Shown here: piece by piece, positions 1-9,700 of the stretch
Position numbering within the stretch: the stretch's first letter is position 1
How the letters are laid out: each line of letters opens with the position of its first letter
Virus record (IMG/VR): IMGVR_UViG_3300034106_004022
Coordinates: 1-64,000 of that record
Strand: one strand, 5' to 3'
Origin: a virus
Length of the DNA: 64,000 nucleotides
Program-made: the position numbers and the translations under genes
The notes under the pieces: generated by a model
What the model was told of the DNA's origin: nothing
Databases searched by the model: none
The model's input: the letters and a program-made list of their open reading frames with translations, nothing else

Positions 1-221
1 TAGCTAATTCAAATACGGATTTCTCTATTGAAAAGGTAAGTGGTGGTGGATTCCAAGTGGCAGCATTAAACTTCTTAACTCCAATTACATCCGGAAGTTA
101 TGTAGAATTGTATTGGTCAAAAACAACCGCAAACGGACAATTGCAATATAAAGGAACGCAAGTATCACCAACTAGACCCGCAACACCATCGGTAATTGTG
201 ACTGTAACTCAAATAGCATAA
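1..221 (+). CDS. Virion structural protein, C-terminal fragment
   Basis: An open frame with codons starting at base 3 enters from the left edge and ends at the TAA at 219-221. About 72 residues are visible. They are rich in Ser, Thr, Val and Tyr, look like beta strands, and end in a VIVTVTQIA tail. C-termini of this kind are common in capsid or tail surface proteins of large marine and freshwater phages. The start lies outside the window, so the product cannot be named more closely. It precedes the neck genes but is separated from them by a promoter-like motif. Confidence 0.6.
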   Translation, partial: ANSNTDFSIEKVSGGGFQVAALNFLTPITSGSYVELYWSKTTANGQLQYKGTQVSPTRPATPSVIVTVTQIA

Positions 222-260
222 TTTTATATAATCCCATTCTAAACCACTATTCTTTTTTTT

Positions 261-272
261 CTTATATTTATA
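261..272 (+). promoter_or_regulatory. Putative phage late promoter (TATATTTATA type)
   Basis: The core TTATATTTATA occupies 262-272, 29 bases before the ATG at 302, in the only gap between the partial first gene and the neck block. The same core recurs before most gene clusters here. No TTG element lies at the -33 position, which points to a phage-specific sigma factor. Function is inferred from position and recurrence. Confidence 0.5.
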
Positions 273-301
273 GGTAAGATAAAATTAGAAAGGAATAGTA
301 A

Positions 302-1450
302 ATGGCAATAGAATACATATACCCAGGTTCATCATCATTCTTTCCGGGAGAAACTCCATTTGGAACTTATGATAACGATTATGAATTTAGTGAAGATGCT
401 CCAAAGGTAGCCCACTGGGTTGCTACTCGTTTGGGATACCCAATTCAAAATGTGGAATTAGTAGATGCAAGTTTATTTGCTTGTTTCGAAGAATCCGTAT
501 CTGAATACGGTGCACAGGTAAATCAATTTAATATCAGAAACAATTTGGATGTACTTAAGGGTAATCCAACTGGTACCGATTACACTGGTAAATTTGTTGA
601 AGGTTCATTCTTACCAACTCTTATTGGTATTGTTGAGGCATATGGTACATTAGCTGGTGCTGGTGGAAGTACTGATATCAAAAAAGGTAGTGTTGATTTA
701 GTGGGTGGACAACAAAATTACGATTTACAAACTTTATTTGCTGATGTAAGCGAGTCTGGAAAGCGAATACAAATAACAAAAGTATTTCACGAACCAACAC
801 CTGCAATCAATAGATTCTTTGACCCGTATTCAGTAAGTGGACAGGGAACTCTTAACTTAATTGATGAGTTTGGATTTGGTTCATTCTCACCAGCAGCTCA
901 ATTTATCTTAATGCCAATTTTCGAAGATATGTTAAGAATTCAAGCAATTGAATTTAATGATGAAATTAGAAAATCAGCACACTCCTTTAATATTACTAAC
1001 AACAAATTACAAATATTCCCTATACCAACTACTGCTGGTAAATTATATTTTGAATATTTTGTATCCGATGAATTTGTAACCAATTCTACAAAGGTAAAGC
1101 CAAATGTAGTTTCTGATTATGCTAATATTGGATATAGTTTTATTCAATATGAAAGTATAAATGATGTTGGTAGACAATGGATTAGAAAATATACACTTGC
1201 TCTTGCTAAGGAATTATTAGGAGCAATTAGAGAAAAATATAGTTCAGTTCCAATTCCAGGTTCTGAAATTTCATTAGATGGTGCTGCTCTAAGAGCTGAA
1301 GCTCAAACTGAAAAGGATAATTTAATGGAACAATTGAGAGAAAACTTAGAGGAGTTGAGTAGAAAAAACCAATTCGAAGTTAAGGCTCAGGAATCAGAAC
1401 ATCAGCAAGAGATGTTGAAAAAAATTCCATTACTAATATATGTAGGATAA
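302..1450 (+). CDS. Neck / head-tail connector protein (gp13-position)
   Basis: A 382-aa soluble protein with no signal peptide. The N-terminal half has a conserved-looking stretch (VAHWVATRLGYP, then ESVSEYGAQVNQFNIR). The C-terminal ~80 residues are charged and helical, probably coiled coil. It stands directly before a gp14-like and a gp15-like gene, the order 13-14-15 in T4, so it most likely belongs to the neck joining capsid and tail. The start at 302 follows an A-rich leader with AAGGAA about ten bases upstream. The gp13 assignment is by synteny; a different connector protein is possible. Confidence 0.5.
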   Translation: MAIEYIYPGSSSFFPGETPFGTYDNDYEFSEDAPKVAHWVATRLGYPIQNVELVDASLFACFEESVSEYGAQVNQFNIRNNLDVLKGNPTGTDYTGKFVEGSFLPTLIGIVEAYGTLAGAGGSTDIKKGSVDLVGGQQNYDLQTLFADVSESGKRIQITKVFHEPTPAINRFFDPYSVSGQGTLNLIDEFGFGSFSPAAQFILMPIFEDMLRIQAIEFNDEIRKSAHSFNITNNKLQIFPIPTTAGKLYFEYFVSDEFVTNSTKVKPNVVSDYANIGYSFIQYESINDVGRQWIRKYTLALAKELLGAIREKYSSVPIPGSEISLDGAALRAEAQTEKDNLMEQLRENLEELSRKNQFEVKAQESEHQQEMLKKIPLLIYVG

Positions 1451-1451
1451 T

Positions 1452-1907
1452 ATGCCAAGATTTGCATTAGATAGAGATATCCGATTTTTTGAAGGAATAT
1501 CAAGAGAATTGGTAGATGCAGTTATTGAAACAACTGTAGTTCTATACAAACTTGTCATTTCTGATATGAAAACAAATTTGTATGGGGAATCTTTAAATAA
1601 ATCGTATTTTCAAGGAACACAATGTACTGCTGTAATTGAGAGAGATGATACTGGTATTTCGTATGAAGGATTTGGACCAGATAGTGGACAGACTGTACAA
1701 TTCCGTTTTAATCGTTTCACATTAGAGGGAAAGGGATTCTATCCAGAAATTGGAGATATTATTTCTCATAATAATGCATACTTTGAAATTGATAATGTAA
1801 GAGAGGACCAATTAATTGGTGGACAGACTGGAGAAAAATTCTCAATTATATGTTCTACATTTATGACACGTAGAAGTTCTATACAAACTGAAATGAGAGA
1901 TATCTAA
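1452..1907 (+). CDS. Neck protein, gp14-like
   Basis: A 151-aa protein. The second half carries a run YPEIGDIISHNNAYFEIDNV followed by QLIGGQ and a terminal TRRSS. These motifs are typical of the neck/head-completion protein annotated gp14 in T4-like marine phages, where it helps close the capsid and receive the tail. It is shorter than T4 gp14 (256 aa). It starts one base after the previous stop and its own stop overlaps the next ATG (TAATG), which suggests translational coupling across the neck block. Confidence 0.6.
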   Translation: MPRFALDRDIRFFEGISRELVDAVIETTVVLYKLVISDMKTNLYGESLNKSYFQGTQCTAVIERDDTGISYEGFGPDSGQTVQFRFNRFTLEGKGFYPEIGDIISHNNAYFEIDNVREDQLIGGQTGEKFSIICSTFMTRRSSIQTEMRDI

Positions 1908-2989
1908 TGAATAAAAAAGAAACAAATAGAGGTTTACAGCGTTCGATATCTAAAGAGTTCACTAAAGGTGTAAAACTTATTGATATAGATACTACCATAG
2001 CTGAGTATATGGTAGATACCATTATTCCTGATGTGGAAGAAAATGGTAATGCGGTTAAAGTACCACTTATATATGGTAATGCAGAACGTTGGAAAAACGC
2101 TAGAGTAGATGGGTATTTGAGAGATGCTAGAGGTAAGATTCAAATACCATTAGTAATGTTCAAACGAAACTCTATTGAAAGAGATGCCGCTATGGCTCAA
2201 TTCAAAGATGTTAATACGTTACCTGCTTATGTAAGATACTCTAAAACAAATAGATACGAACGATTTTCATTACAAAGTGGTACAAAACCCGCATATGAAC
2301 AATATGAAGTTTCGGTACCCGACTATGTAACAGTAACTTATGAGGTAATGGTGTGGTCATCATTCACCGAGCATATGAATAAAATTGTTGAACAATTTCA
2401 ATACGCAACTGATAGATATTGGGGAACTGAAAATGGATTCAAATTTAGAACTCGTATTGATTCGTTTGATAATCAACAAGAAGTTGGAGAGGGTTCGGAA
2501 AGAATTATAAGAACAACATTCACAATGGTGGTAAATGCATATTTACTTCCTGAAACTCGTGATGAGGCACCAGTTGTTAAAAAATCATTCACACCAAAGA
2601 AAGTTGTATGGGGTGTAGAAACGGATTTAAGTGGTACTATGTTCACCAATCCTAACATATATAATGAATATCAGTTTGTTATAGATTTTGTTGCTATAAG
2701 GGGTTCTCAAGCAGCACAATTTGTAGGTATAACTGGTGGGGTAAATAGAGGTGTTGTTAAATTAACAAATGTTAGAAAACCAATATTACCAAATGAACTA
2801 ATTGGTTCGTTTGATACTTTAAATTGGTTTAGAGTTTATGTTAATTCAGAATTTAAACCAGCATCAACTTATAGTTATTCTTTTAACGGAACTACAAATG
2901 AAATCGTTTTTACATTTAATAATACATTAGGATTTGATATTGATATAAATGATGAAGTGGATATTGTAGGAAAATTTGAACAACTATGA
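1907..2989 (+). CDS. Tail completion / sheath stabiliser protein, gp15-like
   Basis: A 360-aa protein. Residues ~50-230 follow the T4 gp15 pattern: a VPLIYGNAERW segment, then PDYVTVTYEVMVWSSFTEHM and VEQFQYATDRYWG, ending with TTFTMVVNAYLLPE. In T4, gp15 caps the tail tube and sheath and joins the tail to the neck. T4 gp15 is 272 aa. The extra length here is mainly a C-terminal beta domain of ~60 residues (from about residue 302) that reappears in the next two proteins. The last codons overlap the following ATG (ATGA). Confidence in gp15 is good; the role of the added domain is unknown. Confidence 0.72.
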   Translation: MNKKETNRGLQRSISKEFTKGVKLIDIDTTIAEYMVDTIIPDVEENGNAVKVPLIYGNAERWKNARVDGYLRDARGKIQIPLVMFKRNSIERDAAMAQFKDVNTLPAYVRYSKTNRYERFSLQSGTKPAYEQYEVSVPDYVTVTYEVMVWSSFTEHMNKIVEQFQYATDRYWGTENGFKFRTRIDSFDNQQEVGEGSERIIRTTFTMVVNAYLLPETRDEAPVVKKSFTPKKVVWGVETDLSGTMFTNPNIYNEYQFVIDFVAIRGSQAAQFVGITGGVNRGVVKLTNVRKPILPNELIGSFDTLNWFRVYVNSEFKPASTYSYSFNGTTNEIVFTFNNTLGFDIDINDEVDIVGKFEQL

Positions 2990-3360
2990 ACATAAAGACT
3001 CTTAAAAATATAATGAAAGAAGTTAACGAACCAAATGAATTCATTTTGGAACCCGTTGATTTGGTACATTCATTATATTGGATATGGAAAGCTACAAATT
3101 GTAGATTAAAAACATTAGATAGTAGAGTTGCTGATAAAAGAAGAACTGCTGCTAGATTTGATGTATTTGTATGGGGTGGATTTATTGCCGCAAGAGATTA
3201 TCAATTTGAACAAGTTGGAAATGATTTTCACATAAAATTTATAAGAACAAATTTCCCAACAACAATTGAAAATACAAATGACCCAAATTATGGACAACCT
3301 TGGGCATTTGAATCTAATGATGAAGTAAAAATAGAAGGTGATTTAGAAAATATTAATTAA
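2986..3360 (+). CDS. Small virion protein sharing the gp15 C-terminal beta domain
   Basis: A 124-aa protein not recognised by name. The N-terminal ~45 residues look helical (LVHSLYWIWKATN, then a Lys/Arg-rich turn). From residue ~55 it has FDVFVWGGFIAARDYQFE and ends with DEVKIEGDLENIN. This is the same strand pattern as the C-terminus of the upstream gp15-like protein and the body of the next gene. It overlaps the upstream stop by four bases and shares TAATG with the next start, so all three are probably made together. A role in fibre or collar attachment is inference only. Confidence 0.55.
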   Translation: MNIKTLKNIMKEVNEPNEFILEPVDLVHSLYWIWKATNCRLKTLDSRVADKRRTAARFDVFVWGGFIAARDYQFEQVGNDFHIKFIRTNFPTTIENTNDPNYGQPWAFESNDEVKIEGDLENIN

Positions 3361-3740
3361 TGGCTAGATTAAAACCAAATATAGATATAGGTAGTATAAC
3401 TACAAAGAGGGATAGAGAATCTTTTCAAAATTTTGTGTTGGAAGTAATCAAAGATACGTTTATCTATGAGGCAACTCCAACATCAATTTCTTTAAATGGT
3501 GAACTATTTACTTTAAATTTGGATGATTTTAGATTTGTTTATGAAGATTTAATCGTTGCAGATTCCAAGGATTATTTAGATGTATATTTATACGGAGTGA
3601 AGCAAACAAACGATAGATATTCGGTAACATTTGATGATACTTCTATAACTATAACCTTTACTGAAAGTATAACAAGAGTTCCGGCTGACGTAGTTAGAAC
3701 TGATTTTGAAATTAAAGGTAAAATTACACAAATAGTATAA
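3360..3740 (+). CDS. Small virion protein sharing the same beta domain
   Basis: A 126-aa protein. Residues ~70-126 match the preceding two proteins: LDVYLYGVKQTNDRYSVTF, then ITITF, then FEIKGKITQIV. The N-terminus begins MARLKP, almost the same as the MARLIP start of the giant fibre that follows. At DNA level both genes start with ATGGCTAGATTAA, which suggests an old duplication of the 5' end. It may be an adaptor between tail-completion protein and fibre. No enzyme motif is visible. Confidence 0.55.
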   Translation: MARLKPNIDIGSITTKRDRESFQNFVLEVIKDTFIYEATPTSISLNGELFTLNLDDFRFVYEDLIVADSKDYLDVYLYGVKQTNDRYSVTFDDTSITITFTESITRVPADVVRTDFEIKGKITQIV

Positions 3741-6700
3741 TGGCTAGATTAATACCACAGAAACAAATAGAAGAAGTAAATCAGTTTAGGGATAGTATAT
3801 CCGTAGGCAACTCTGTATTTATATCTGGCTCTTTATTAGTATCACAAAGTATTGATATTGGTACTCGTACTTCGGATAAGCAAAGAATAACTGGTTCGGT
3901 TGAAATTACTGGGTCATTACAAATTGATGGTGCATTATCATTTGCCAATGCGGCAAGTAGATTGGATGCAACTGCATCTTTTTCTGATATATCGGTTGAT
4001 ACACAAAGATTTGGTGGAATATTAGTTGAGGATTTTGCAAAAAGTGATTCAACTATCTATGTATCATCTACAAATGGTAATGATAATAATAGTGGTACTT
4101 CACCGCAATTTCCATTAAGAACTATTAAGAAAGCTGCTCAATTAGCAACTCCGGGTGATGATGGTAGATATGGTTTACCAACTGGTTCTCTTTTTAGTGG
4201 ATTTAGAATCACTGTTGATGCGGGTACTTATTTAGAAGAAAACCCAATTGAACTTCCAAGAAACACAACTGTTTGGGGAGCTGGATTAAGGGTAACTAAA
4301 ATTATTGCTAAAAACGAAAACGAAGATTTATTTTGGGTAAATAGTGGTTGTTATCTTGCTGAGATGACATTTGCTGGTTTGAGAGTATATCCATCGGTTG
4401 ATGATTCTCAAAGTGGATTCGCAATTGCATTCGCACCAAACGCATTTATTACAACATCACCATACGTTCAGAACTGTTCTATGATTTCAAATCAGGAGAA
4501 CTCATTCCTTGAGCTGTATGAGGATATTCCTGCTGGAGGTGGTGGATTGAACGTAGATGGAAATAGAATCCATCCTGATTCTCCATTAGCCTCTATGGTA
4601 TTGGATGCATATACACAGGTTGCACCAAATGGTGTGGGTTGTCAAGTTGTTGGAAGGGGATTCATTCAGTTGGTATCATTCTTCACAAACTTCTCAGCAT
4701 ATTCAGTAAAAGTTATCGATGGTGGACATGCGGTATTACTTAACTCTAACACCTCATTTGGTGATTATGGTATGTACGCATCTGGTTCACGTTTTATTAC
4801 GGGTAGTGGTGGTAACTTTGATGCGTTCTTAAATGTACAAGATAATTACTCAATTATTGTTAATACTATTGAAGGTGGATTATCTACGATTCCTGCATTG
4901 GTACCAAATACTGAAAACGGAATTAGAGTAACTGACCCTAATGTTTTACCACAATACTTTTTATCGGAAGATTCTTCGAATGAAGTGTCTGATATAGTTA
5001 AAGCTGATTTTAAATTAATAAGTTCAATTATTGACAATGGAATTGTAAATAAACCAAGTTTAATTGCAAAAAGTAGTATAAATGGATATTCATCGCAATC
5101 TGTTTACAATATTTCTGGTGAAAATCAATATACTTCATCAACAACCGCATCATTACAAAATATTGCAAGTGTTGATACTAATTTTAATATATTATATGAT
5201 ATAATTGAAAGAGGAAATCCTGCAACCGAATCATATGTTCGTATATCAAATGTATCTCATTCAATTCAAGCAACTGATATTGTTCAATACAAAACCTCAG
5301 CTGTAGATTCACCTACAATTACTACAACTAATAATAGTTTTGATACAATTATGTCTATTGTAGCTGGTGGTATAGCTCCAAATATTGTAAGTAATACATC
5401 TGCTAGTTTTAAATTTAGTAATGTAAACCAATATCAAACAGGTACAACATCATCTTTACAAACAATAAATTCGGTATCATCATCATTTTCAATTGTGTAT
5501 GATACTATTGAATATGGGACTGGTGATTTACCTACAATTATACCAAGTAGTTCAAATGCTAGCACATCAAGTGAAAAACAAAACGCATATAATTTACTTA
5601 TAAATAATATACCATTTATACAATCTGAAACTATTGCATATATGAGTTCGTCTTGGAGTGAGTTTTCATATAATGAAACAACTTGTAAGAGAGATATTTC
5701 ATATATTGTAAGTGGAGCTGCATATGATATTCTTTATGGTGGAAATGAAGAATCTATAAAGAGTGCAAGATTTTATTACTTATATCCATCCGAAGCTACT
5801 ACAACTCAATTAGAACCAACATTAACTGCGGTTAAATACGCAAGTGGTGTTGCACAAAATATTTTAAAAGGAAATCAATACATAACATCATCCGCTAATA
5901 TTAATAATGGATATAATATTATTTTTAATAACAAAGATTTTGTTAGAGCAGAAACCATTGCATATATTTCATCATCTTGGTCTGAATTCGAATATAATGA
6001 GGTAAGTTGTTCACGTGATATTGGATATATTTTAGATGCAGTAGGAACTGATTTAAAATATGAAGGTAACGACCGAAGTGTAACTGCTGGACAATTCTAC
6101 TTTAGATATCCATCGGAGGCAACAACTACTCAGTTAAATCAAACATTAGATGCTATTAGATATGCTAAACGATTAACTGAAAAATTATTAAACAACGATA
6201 CATTTGTAACGGCATCTAATTCTGTAATTGGGGCTGTTGATTTAATGAGAAAAAATCGTAGTTTAATTCAAACTGAAACTATTACATATATCAATACTCA
6301 ATATCCTAATTTAGATTATAACCAAGCTAAATGTAGAAGAGATGTTGGATACATTGTTGATAATATTACAACTGATTTATTGTATGGTGGTAATGAAAGA
6401 ACTGAAACTGCTGGATTATATTATTTCTTATTTCCATCAGTAGCAAATACTACTCAATTAACTGAAACAATAAATGCACTTCAATATGTAAATGCGTTAA
6501 CCGATAAAATTTTAATATCAGAAATATTACCAACTCCAAAAATTGGATTAAATATTGATAGTAACATAAAAGTTACGGCATTTAATTCGGTAACATCATC
6601 TATATCTGCAAGTAATACTGAAGTTACATTAGTATCACAATCATTTGGTATTATTGAGGATATTATTAGATATGGAACTGATTATATACCATCGGCAATA

Positions 6701-9700
6701 GTTGGTAATTCAAACGATTATATTTGGAATATAAATAATCCAATAAATGTTAGTGGTATAACACAAATTCAATCAACGTTAGCAAACGCAAATACTCAAA
6801 GTATTTCTAACAACGTTAATACAATTATTAAAATAATTGAAAGTGGTAGTTCAGTTACAACCGAACAAACAATTGGAACTGATAGAAATGGGGCTCCGAT
6901 TTCAACGGTTGGTATTCCTAAAAATTCATATGGAAGTAATTTAATAACAACTGTTATTGGAACAACTATTCCTGCTGAAATTCAATTGGTTAAAAATACT
7001 GCAGCTGGTATTAAATTTGGTAATGGCTTACAAATCACATCATCTATATCTGCTAGTGCTACTGAAATACAAAAAGTATCATCATCATTTTCAATTGTAA
7101 CTGATATTATCAAATATGGTATTAGTGGAAGTTTGAGTTTAAGTGGTTCATCTGAATACTCAACTTATTATGAAGTAATTGCATTTGAATCTGCAAATTA
7201 TTTATTTAATGAAAATCAATTAAATAAATTTGATAACGTATTAACTGCATCTATCGAAGATGGTAGTATAGACCCTACTTTAACATTAAAGAGAGGTGAA
7301 CTTTATACATTCTCTGTAAATTCACTAAATATTGTAAATGCAACTGAATTAGATTTTAGACCATTTTATATTAAAACTGATATAAAACCAGGTCTTAGAA
7401 ATCAATATACAAAAGGTGTAACTAATAATGGTGTTACCTTTGGAACTTTAACATTTATTGTACCATTCGATGCACCTGATACTTTATACTATGTAAATGG
7501 TAAAGATATTGAAGCAAGTGGAATTATTAATATTGTTGATGAGTTACCAATTTCAGATACGCAAAGATATATTGAAATACCATCATTGGGTGATTTTGAG
7601 GTTGTAGCAAATACTATTAATAATATTAAAGTTACTAACATACCACAAATTCAATCAATATATACTGCTTCTATATCAGAATCATTATCAGTAAGTTCAT
7701 CATTCGCAACTACAATTGATATTTTATTTAATGGTGTGAGTAATTTACCAACTACAATTACAAATGTAAGTGGATTAATTAAGAAACGTGAACTATCACA
7801 ATATACATCATCATTTGCGGTATCATCGGCATTAAGAAATACTATAAGTTCATCATTTAATATTGTAACTAATATAGTAACAAATGGTACGGGCTCAGTT
7901 CCAGCATTAATTGAAAATACTAACGATTTAATTAAAGTAACTTCGGTACCTCAAATAATTGGATTACAATCTGGAAGTATAACTCAGGTTAACAACGTAA
8001 GTTCATCTTTTGCTAATATAATTAATATTATTAAAAATGGTACTGGTTCAATTCCGGTTGAAATTAGTAATATAAATGGATTAACTAAGTTTAGTAGCAC
8101 AGAGCAATTTACAGCCTCTTTAAGCGCTAGTTTAGAAGATGTAACCTTTGTATCCAATTCGATATCAATCGTTTCTACAATCATTACAAATGGCAGTGGT
8201 TCGTATATTACGGCTAGTTTATATGGAGCGGCCTCAACCCAACCATCTACATTAGCAGCTTATCAAATTATTAAGCAAAATATTCCATTTATTCAAATAG
8301 AAACTTTATCTTACTTATCTTCTTCTTGGAGTACGGCTTCATATAATGAAGCAAGTTGTAGTAGAGATATTGGATTGATTGTAAGTGGAGCAGCTGAGGA
8401 TTTATTATATAATACTATTTCATCATCAATTGTGAATGGTAAGTATTATTTAGAATACCCATCGGCAGCAGAAACTACTCAAATAAACCAAACATTAGAT
8501 GGTATTGAGTACGCAAGTAAATTAACACAAAAATTAATTCAAAATATAATTTTTGAAACCGCATCAATGGAGGTTTCGGCATCTTATAATTTGATTAGAA
8601 AAAATAGAGAATTTGTTAAGAGTGAAACTATCGCTTACTTATCATCTTCTTGGAGTACATTCGATTATAACGAATCATTATGTAGAAGAGATATCGGACA
8701 TATAATTGATGCAGTTTCTACGGATTTATTATATGGTGGAAATGAAAGAAGTAACACCGCTGGTGAATTCTATTACAAATATCCATCATCTGCAACTGTT
8801 AGTGGTAGTGTATCTCCAACAACCGCAGCACAATTATACCCAACATTGGATGGTATTAATTATGCTAGACGATTAGTTCAAAATATTGTTGTAAATAATC
8901 AATTTGCATTAGCACCTGATAGTAGAACAAACGCATATGATTTAATCGTTGAAAATAAATCATTAATTCAATCGGAAGTTGTTTCTTATGTATCATCTTC
9001 TTGGAGTGGTGTATTATACAATGATATAAGTTGTTCTCGTGATATTGGATATATTTTAGATGCAGTAGCAACTGATACCTTATATGGTGGAAATGAACGT
9101 AGTTCAGTAGCTGGTGAATTCTATTATCTATTCCCATCAAGAGCAACAAATGGTGGTGTTCCATCTGAAAATAATCAATTAGATTCAACTTTAAGTGGTA
9201 TTAATTACGCTAAAGGAATGGTAAATCAGTTATTACAAAATAATATCTTTGTAACTGCTTCATTACAAACCATTGGTGTAACAAATTTAATAATCGATAA
9301 CAAACCATTAATTCAAAATGAAGTAATTTCATATATTTCTTCATCTTGGAGTAATTTTCAATATAACGAAGCAAGTTGTAGTAGAGATGTTGGATATATC
9401 TTAGATGCAGTAGCAACTGATTTCTACTATGGTGGAAATGAAAGAAGTATTACCGCTGGAACATTCTATTACCTATTCCCATCAGCAGCAACTGTTAGTG
9501 GAAGTTCATCCCCAAGCGTTGATGCTCAATTATACCCAACGGTTGATGGTGTAACATACGCACAAAGATTGACTAACAAAATAATTAATAATATAACATT
9601 AGTAACTGCTTCATTAGAAAGACAAACTACATATGACTTATTATTAGATAACAAATTATTAATCCAAAACGAAGTAATTTCATTTATGAGTTCTTCTTGG

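Noticed and set aside
262-272. T4-type late promoters (TATAAATA) firing on the minus strand
   Set aside because: The copies sit upstream of + strand genes and there are no minus-strand genes on their other side, except at 57336-57413. The palindrome-like motif is more simply read on the + strand.
7284-7540. A second copper-binding cupredoxin domain in the fibre at 3740
   Set aside because: The fold-like strands are present (PFYIKT, VPFDAPDTLYY) but the Cys, His and Met ligand positions are replaced, so no metal site is expected.
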